Assembly: GCA_947631905.1 (NCBI GenBank)
Contig: CANRND010000007.1
Span: forward strand, 1 to 64,000
DNA from: an uncultured Clostridia bacterium
GTDB lineage: Bacteria; Bacillota; Clostridia; Christensenellales; Borkfalkiaceae
Direction: 5' to 3'
Length of the DNA stretch: 64,000 bases
A model generated the notes under the pieces. That model was not told where the DNA came from, did not search any database, and saw nothing but the letters and a program-made list of their open reading frames with translations. Made by a program: the position numbers and the translations under genes. Of the stretch, positions 60,927-64,000 are shown in pieces; the first letter of the stretch is position 1; every line of letters starts with the position of its first letter.

Positions 60927-60955
60927 ATTATATGAAATTTTTCGGAAAAAGTCAA
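60927..60955 (-). promoter_or_regulatory. Sigma-A promoter of the MATE gene
   Basis: Minus strand TTGACT (60950-60955), 17 bp, TATAAT (60927-60932). Start near 60920 gives a leader of about 70 bases. Confidence 0.87.
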
Positions 60956-60964
60956 CCGAATTTA

Positions 60965-60998
60965 CGCGGGCGGCGGGCAATTTTTTCCGCCGCCCGCG
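60965..60998 (-). terminator. GC-rich hairpin after the SH3-like gene pair
   Basis: CGCGGGCGGCGG and CCGCCGCCCGCG form a 12-bp stem around GCAATTTTTT. It separates the SH3-like operon from the MATE promoter. Confidence 0.7.
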
Positions 60999-61055
60999 GC
61001 GAATTTTCCGAAAAATACGCTGATTTCGTGCCGATACGCCCCCCCTTTAATGCGC

Positions 61056-61547
61056 TCACGGACGGAAGACAAGTTCCAGATCGGTTTCCAAAATGGAACA
61101 ATCGATCGTGTCCGCACCCGTTTCATCGGGGAAATACACAAGCCAACTTCCGTAACTCTTTTCCGGTTCGAGGATCGTCCCGACCATCCCTTTATGCACC
61201 CCGAATTTTGCATAGTTCTCTTTTTCGACCAACACTTTCACAGAGTCGTATTCCCGCAGATGTGTTTCCGTAAATCTTGTCTTTTTTGTGGGGTCTTGCG
61301 TTTTGAACCATTCCGCCGTGTCCAAAGCAGTCTCTTTGCAGTACGGTTTCCGGTAATATTCCAAATCGTCATTTCCCACCCATGCGAACGCATAATCTCC
61401 GAGGTCTTCCCGATTATAAAATATCACAAGACTGCGCTCCTCTCCCGTTTTCATGACCGTACCGAAACACCCCTTGTGAATGCCGCACTCTGCAAGCTCT
61501 TTCACTTCGTTTTTTAAGTGAATATCGTCTAATTCTTCCAGTTTCAT
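61056..61547 (-). CDS. SH3-like double-repeat protein, paralogue 1
   Basis: A 163-residue soluble, acidic protein with two similar halves. N half: LDDIHLKNEVKELAECGIHKGCFGTVM, then SLVIFYN. C half: YDSVKVLVEKENYAKFGVHKGMVGTILEP, then WLVYFPDETGADTIDC. The H-K-G-x-x-G-T turn resembles small SH3-like barrels (DUF4926-like), but I do not recognise the exact family. The ATG follows GGGGTGA. Its last 60 codons are close in DNA sequence to the next gene upstream, so the pair arose by recent duplication. Confidence 0.7.
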   Translation of the reverse strand: MKLEELDDIHLKNEVKELAECGIHKGCFGTVMKTGEERSLVIFYNREDLGDYAFAWVGNDDLEYYRKPYCKETALDTAEWFKTQDPTKKTRFTETHLREYDSVKVLVEKENYAKFGVHKGMVGTILEPEKSYGSWLVYFPDETGADTIDCSILETDLELVFRP

Positions 61548-61565
61548 TTTGTCACCCCAAAAACT

Positions 61566-62054
61566 TCACGGACGGAAGACAAGTTCCAGATCGGTTTCCG
61601 ATATGGGACAGTCGATCGTATCCGCTCCCGTTTCATCGGGAAAAAATACAAGCCAACGCCCCTCGATCTTCTGCGGATCGAGGATCGTCCCGACCATGTC
61701 TTTATGTACCCCGAATTTTGCGTAGTTCTCTTTTTCGACCAATACTTTCACCGAGTCATATTCCCGAAGATGTGTTTCTTCAAAACGAAGTTTTTTTGTG
61801 AAATCTTCGGTCGCCATTTTTTGCATCATCTCTTTTTTGATGTGATCGAGCAACTTTCTGTAATATTCAAGATCGTCATTATTCGCCCATGCGTAGGCAT
61901 AATCCCCGAGATCTTCGGGATTATAAAAAAGGACAAGGCTTCGTTTTTCGCCCAATTTTATGATGACGCCCCTGCAACCCTTGTGAATGCCGCACGCCGC
62001 AAGTTCTTCCACTTCGCGTTTCAAATGAACGCCGTCATACTCTTCCAATTCCAT
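61566..62054 (-). CDS. SH3-like double-repeat protein, paralogue 2
   Basis: A 162-residue paralogue of the following gene with the same two-half layout (YDGVHLKREVEELAACGIHKGCRGVII and YDSVKVLVEKENYAKFGVHKDMVGTILDP, then FPDETGADTIDC). The middle is different between the paralogues (here LDHIKKEMMQKMATED). The ATG at 62054 has GGGGGTGG upstream; a longer form starting at 62123 would overlap the hydrolase stop. Both genes follow the hydrolase on the minus strand. Function unknown; duplicated genes of this size can be immunity or contact-dependent factors, which is speculation. Confidence 0.7.
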   Translation of the reverse strand: MELEEYDGVHLKREVEELAACGIHKGCRGVIIKLGEKRSLVLFYNPEDLGDYAYAWANNDDLEYYRKLLDHIKKEMMQKMATEDFTKKLRFEETHLREYDSVKVLVEKENYAKFGVHKDMVGTILDPQKIEGRWLVFFPDETGADTIDCPISETDLELVFRP

Positions 62055-62112
62055 TTTGCCACCCCCGTAAAAGCTGTTGAACAACTCCGCGTTTCCCGAA
62101 AATACGTTACTT

Positions 62113-62889
62113 TCACTCTCCATGCGTTGCATGCGCTTCCAAAAAGCGGACCGCCGCGCCGATTGCACGTTTGAGCGCATCGCCCGAAAAACCGTGTCCC
62201 GCGCCCGCGATCACGGTGAGCGCCGCCCGCTCCGCGCCGTATGCCTTTACCGCGCCGCCGATAACTTCTTTCGGCACGATCATGTCGCGGTCCCCCCACA
62301 CGATGCACACATCTCCCCGAAAATTCCCGATGACGGAAAACGGGTCGAGCGTCTGCACGGACCTTACGTATTCCGCGCCGACAAAATAGCCCATGAGCGG
62401 CGTTTCCCGTTCGGGCTTGCACCGCCAATCGGCGGGAATGTTGAGCGCGGGGAAGTAAAGCACGATCGCACGGACCCGCTCCCGTATCTCCTCATCCGCC
62501 GCCGTGAGCGCCGTCACCAACCCGCCCTGGCTGCCTCCGAAGAGAAAAAGACGGGTCTTATCCACCTGCACGAGCTTTTCCACGTCCGCGATCGCCGCGC
62601 AAAGGTCCTCTTTCATCGTGAACGGCGTGTAGGCGGAAGCCGTTCTCCCCTCGCTCGCGCCGTCTGTCTGCGCGCCGCAGAAGTCGAACGCATAGCACAC
62701 GAAGCCGCGCCTTGAAAGCGCCGCGCACTCCGCGGAAAAATCGCCGCCGTGACCGTTGAAGCCGTGGCTGAAAATAACGGCGGGATACTTCCCCCCGCCC
62801 TGCGGCTCCCAAAGCGTGCCGCAGAGAGTGATCCGCCGCCCCGCTTCGTCCGTATACTCCAACCGATGTTCCCTTTTTTGGATCTCCAT
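62113..62889 (-). CDS. Alpha/beta hydrolase (esterase/dipeptidyl-peptidase-like)
   Basis: A 258-residue serine hydrolase. PAVIFSHGFNGHGGDF (oxyanion region), CYAFDFCGAQTDG, the nucleophile elbow FGGSQGG (G-x-S-x-G, Ser at about residue 106), IVWGDRDMIVP with the acid Asp, and IAGAGHGF with the catalytic His. No signal peptide, so intracellular. Substrate unknown; feruloyl-esterase-like and cinnamoyl-esterase-like enzymes share the layout. The -10 box TACAAT lies six bases before the ATG at 62889, predicting a leaderless mRNA. Confidence 0.9.
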   Translation of the reverse strand: MEIQKREHRLEYTDEAGRRITLCGTLWEPQGGGKYPAVIFSHGFNGHGGDFSAECAALSRRGFVCYAFDFCGAQTDGASEGRTASAYTPFTMKEDLCAAIADVEKLVQVDKTRLFLFGGSQGGLVTALTAADEEIRERVRAIVLYFPALNIPADWRCKPERETPLMGYFVGAEYVRSVQTLDPFSVIGNFRGDVCIVWGDRDMIVPKEVIGGAVKAYGAERAALTVIAGAGHGFSGDALKRAIGAAVRFLEAHATHGE

Positions 62890-62895
62890 ACCCTT

Positions 62896-62924
62896 ATTGT
62901 AGCACAGCCCGCCGCGCAAGTCAA
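62896..62924 (-). promoter_or_regulatory. Promoter giving a leaderless hydrolase mRNA
   Basis: Minus strand TTGACT (62919-62924), 17 bp, TACAAT (62896-62901), then AAGGGT and ATG. Confidence 0.8.
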
Positions 62925-62988
62925 CGGGCAAACGTTTGAACCGCATGAGCTTCCGAAGAAGAAACCGCAAACGCCGCGTTGGCGGGAG

Positions 62989-63017
62989 TTGACTTTTGCT
63001 TGAAAATCTGTTACACT
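62989..63017 (+). promoter_or_regulatory. Promoter giving a leaderless radical SAM mRNA
   Basis: TTGACT (62989-62994), 17 bp, TACACT (63012-63017), then TCCCCT and ATG. The six bases contain no ribosome site. Confidence 0.82.
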
Positions 63018-63023
63018 TCCCCT

Positions 63024-63884
63024 ATGGAATGTCATCTTTGCCCCGTGAACTGCGGGGCGGACAGAACGGCGCGGGCGGGGCGGTGCGGCGTTACGGGGCT
63101 GACCGTCGCAAAATACTATCTGCACCCGTTCGAAGAACCCTGCCTTTCGCCGAACGGCAAGAGCGGCACGGTGTTTTTCGGCGGATGCAATCTGCGCTGC
63201 GTGTTCTGCCAAAACTACGAGGTGAGCAGAGCGATGCGCGGCAGAAGCGTCACGCCCAAAGAGCTTGCCGAAATTTTCAAAGAGTTGGAAGAAATGGGGG
63301 CGGAGAACCTCGATCTCGTCACGCCCGACCACGTCTCCCCGCTCATTGCCGAGGCGCTTTCCCTCTATAAGCCGAAAATTCCCGTCGTGTATAATTCGAG
63401 CGGATACGCTCTCCCCGCCGCGCTCCGCGAGATCGACCCCTTGATCGACGTGTATCTGCCCGACTTCAAATTTTTCTCGCCCGAACTTTCGGAGCGGTAC
63501 ACTGGCAGACGGGACTACGGCGAGGTGGCCCGCGCCGCCCTCTCCTTTATGGCGCAAAAGCCGATCATATGGAGCGAAGACGGAAAATTGCTCTCGGGGA
63601 TCGTGGCGCGGCACCTCGTTCTGCCGATGTGTACTTCCGATTCTCTGCGCGTTCTCGACGCGTTGAAAGAAATTCTGCCCGCGGGCGCGCCCGTCTCTCT
63701 CATGCGGCAATACACGCCGATGGCCGAGATTTCGGGCTTCCCCGAGCTGAACCGAAGAGTTACTTCCCGCGAGTACCGCCGCGTGGCCGATCATGCCCTC
63801 GCGCTCGGCTTTTCGCCCCTCTACACGCAGGAAAAGGACAGCGCGGAGAAGAAATTCATTCCCGATTGGGACGACGGAACATGA
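63024..63884 (+). CDS. Radical SAM protein, PflX-type (PFL-activating-enzyme-related)
   Basis: A 286-residue radical SAM enzyme. N-terminal MECHLCPVNCGADR and GRCG form the extra cysteine motif of the PflX group; the cluster motif CNLRCVFCQNYE (C-x3-C-x2-C) starts at about residue 55; DVYLPDFKF and RQYTPM follow. Radical SAM enzymes use an iron-sulphur cluster and SAM to generate radicals; the PflX target is unknown. The ATG at 63024 is the only start that follows the promoter; the longer form from 62979 starts inside or before it. Confidence 0.92.
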   Translation: MECHLCPVNCGADRTARAGRCGVTGLTVAKYYLHPFEEPCLSPNGKSGTVFFGGCNLRCVFCQNYEVSRAMRGRSVTPKELAEIFKELEEMGAENLDLVTPDHVSPLIAEALSLYKPKIPVVYNSSGYALPAALREIDPLIDVYLPDFKFFSPELSERYTGRRDYGEVARAALSFMAQKPIIWSEDGKLLSGIVARHLVLPMCTSDSLRVLDALKEILPAGAPVSLMRQYTPMAEISGFPELNRRVTSREYRRVADHALALGFSPLYTQEKDSAEKKFIPDWDDGT

Positions 63885-63893
63885 CAAATACAA

Positions 63894-63928
63894 GGCGCGG
63901 CGGCGGGCAATTTGCCCGCCGCCGCGCC
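63894..63928. terminator. Bidirectional terminator between the radical SAM gene and galE
   Basis: GGCGCGGCGGCGGGCAA, one T, and its exact complement give a 17-bp stem. Same GGCAATTTGCC core as other hairpins. Confidence 0.8.
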
Positions 63929-63946
63929 GTATCGATCGGTTTTCGG

Positions 63947-64000
63947 TTACTCTCCGTAGCCGTCCGGATTGTTCTTCTGCCAGTTCCACTGGTCGCGGCA
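63947..64000 (-). CDS. galE: UDP-glucose 4-epimerase, C-terminal end only
   Basis: The minus strand encodes the final residues CRDQWNWQKNNPDGYGE before TAA (stop at 63947-63949); the rest lies beyond the window. The W-x-W-Q-x-N-N-P-x-G-Y ending is characteristic of GalE, which interconverts UDP-glucose and UDP-galactose. Too short for certainty but the match is distinctive. Its presence near an alpha-galactosidase-encoding genome fits galactose use. Confidence 0.85.
   Translation of the reverse strand, partial: CRDQWNWQKNNPDGYGE

Overview
The window is a GC-rich (roughly 55-58 %) chromosomal segment of an endospore-forming member of the Firmicutes, class Clostridia. Evidence: a spoIIGA-sigE operon, sigG and a YlmC/YmxH-type sporulation gene; a ywlC(sua5)-ywlE-rpiB gene order like that of Bacillus; AGGAGG-type ribosome sites; consensus sigma-A promoters almost all with a 17-bp spacer. 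Two giant cell-surface proteins (about 3,400 residues each) and GC-rich intergenic hairpin repeats fit an uncultured gut clostridium (Christensenellales-like). That placement is inference. No plasmid, phage, transposase or CRISPR gene is visible.

Layout. 1-1.4 kb: tRNA-Leu, a GNAT acetyltransferase and a small membrane protein. 1.36-3.3 kb: an AT-rich accessory insert with one AIPR-family phage-resistance gene, next to a stray copy of the tRNA-Leu 3' end and a 40-bp perfect palindrome. 3.35-6 kb: rarA and a RES-domain protein. 5.9-15.2 kb (minus strand): pepF, dnaB, sua5, ywlE, rpiB, a DUF1538 transporter with its tandem PII protein, a peptidase E, a histidine phosphatase and an ASCH protein. 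15.6-24.6 kb (minus): sbcD, sbcC, an esterase-like protein, signal peptidase I, DegV, a hypothetical, an ACT protein and UPF0210, read from an sbcD promoter that abuts the divergent promoter of a DnaD-like primosome gene. 26.5-30.7 kb: the sporulation block (ylmC, sigG, sigE, spoIIGA), interrupted by an alpha-galactosidase. 31.4-41.6 kb: a 3,395-residue leucine-rich-repeat lipoprotein. 42-48.4 kb: DUF1295 protein, second DegV, a membrane-anchored XRE regulator, BioY, a fused SipW-type signal peptidase/TasA-like protein and metK. 48.6-59.2 kb: a second giant protein of about ten tandem ~180-residue units whose secretion signal lies in the same frame but behind a TAA stop. 59.4-64 kb: MATE pump with an attenuator-like leader, two tandem SH3-like paralogues, an alpha/beta hydrolase, a PflX-type radical SAM enzyme and the 3' end of galE.

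How the parts fit together. The housekeeping genes cover replication and repair (dnaB, dnaD-like, rarA, sbcCD), translation and tRNA modification (sua5, two tRNAs), methyl-group supply (metK) and biotin uptake (bioY). The sporulation genes form a conserved core. The cell-envelope theme is strong: two giant proteins, a general signal peptidase and a SipW-type peptidase joined to its probable substrate.

Most unusual observations: (i) four genes (XRE regulator, bioY, alpha/beta hydrolase, radical SAM enzyme) have a sigma-A -10 box exactly six bases before the ATG, which predicts leaderless mRNAs; (ii) the SipW-TasA fusion with an internal ribosome site; (iii) the in-frame TAA separating a giant surface protein from its export signal; (iv) a MATE leader with an in-frame leader ORF across a terminator hairpin; (v) identical G-quadruplex-capable intergenic elements. 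I find no clear complete multi-gene novel system; the AIPR island and the tandem SH3-like operon are the best accessory candidates.
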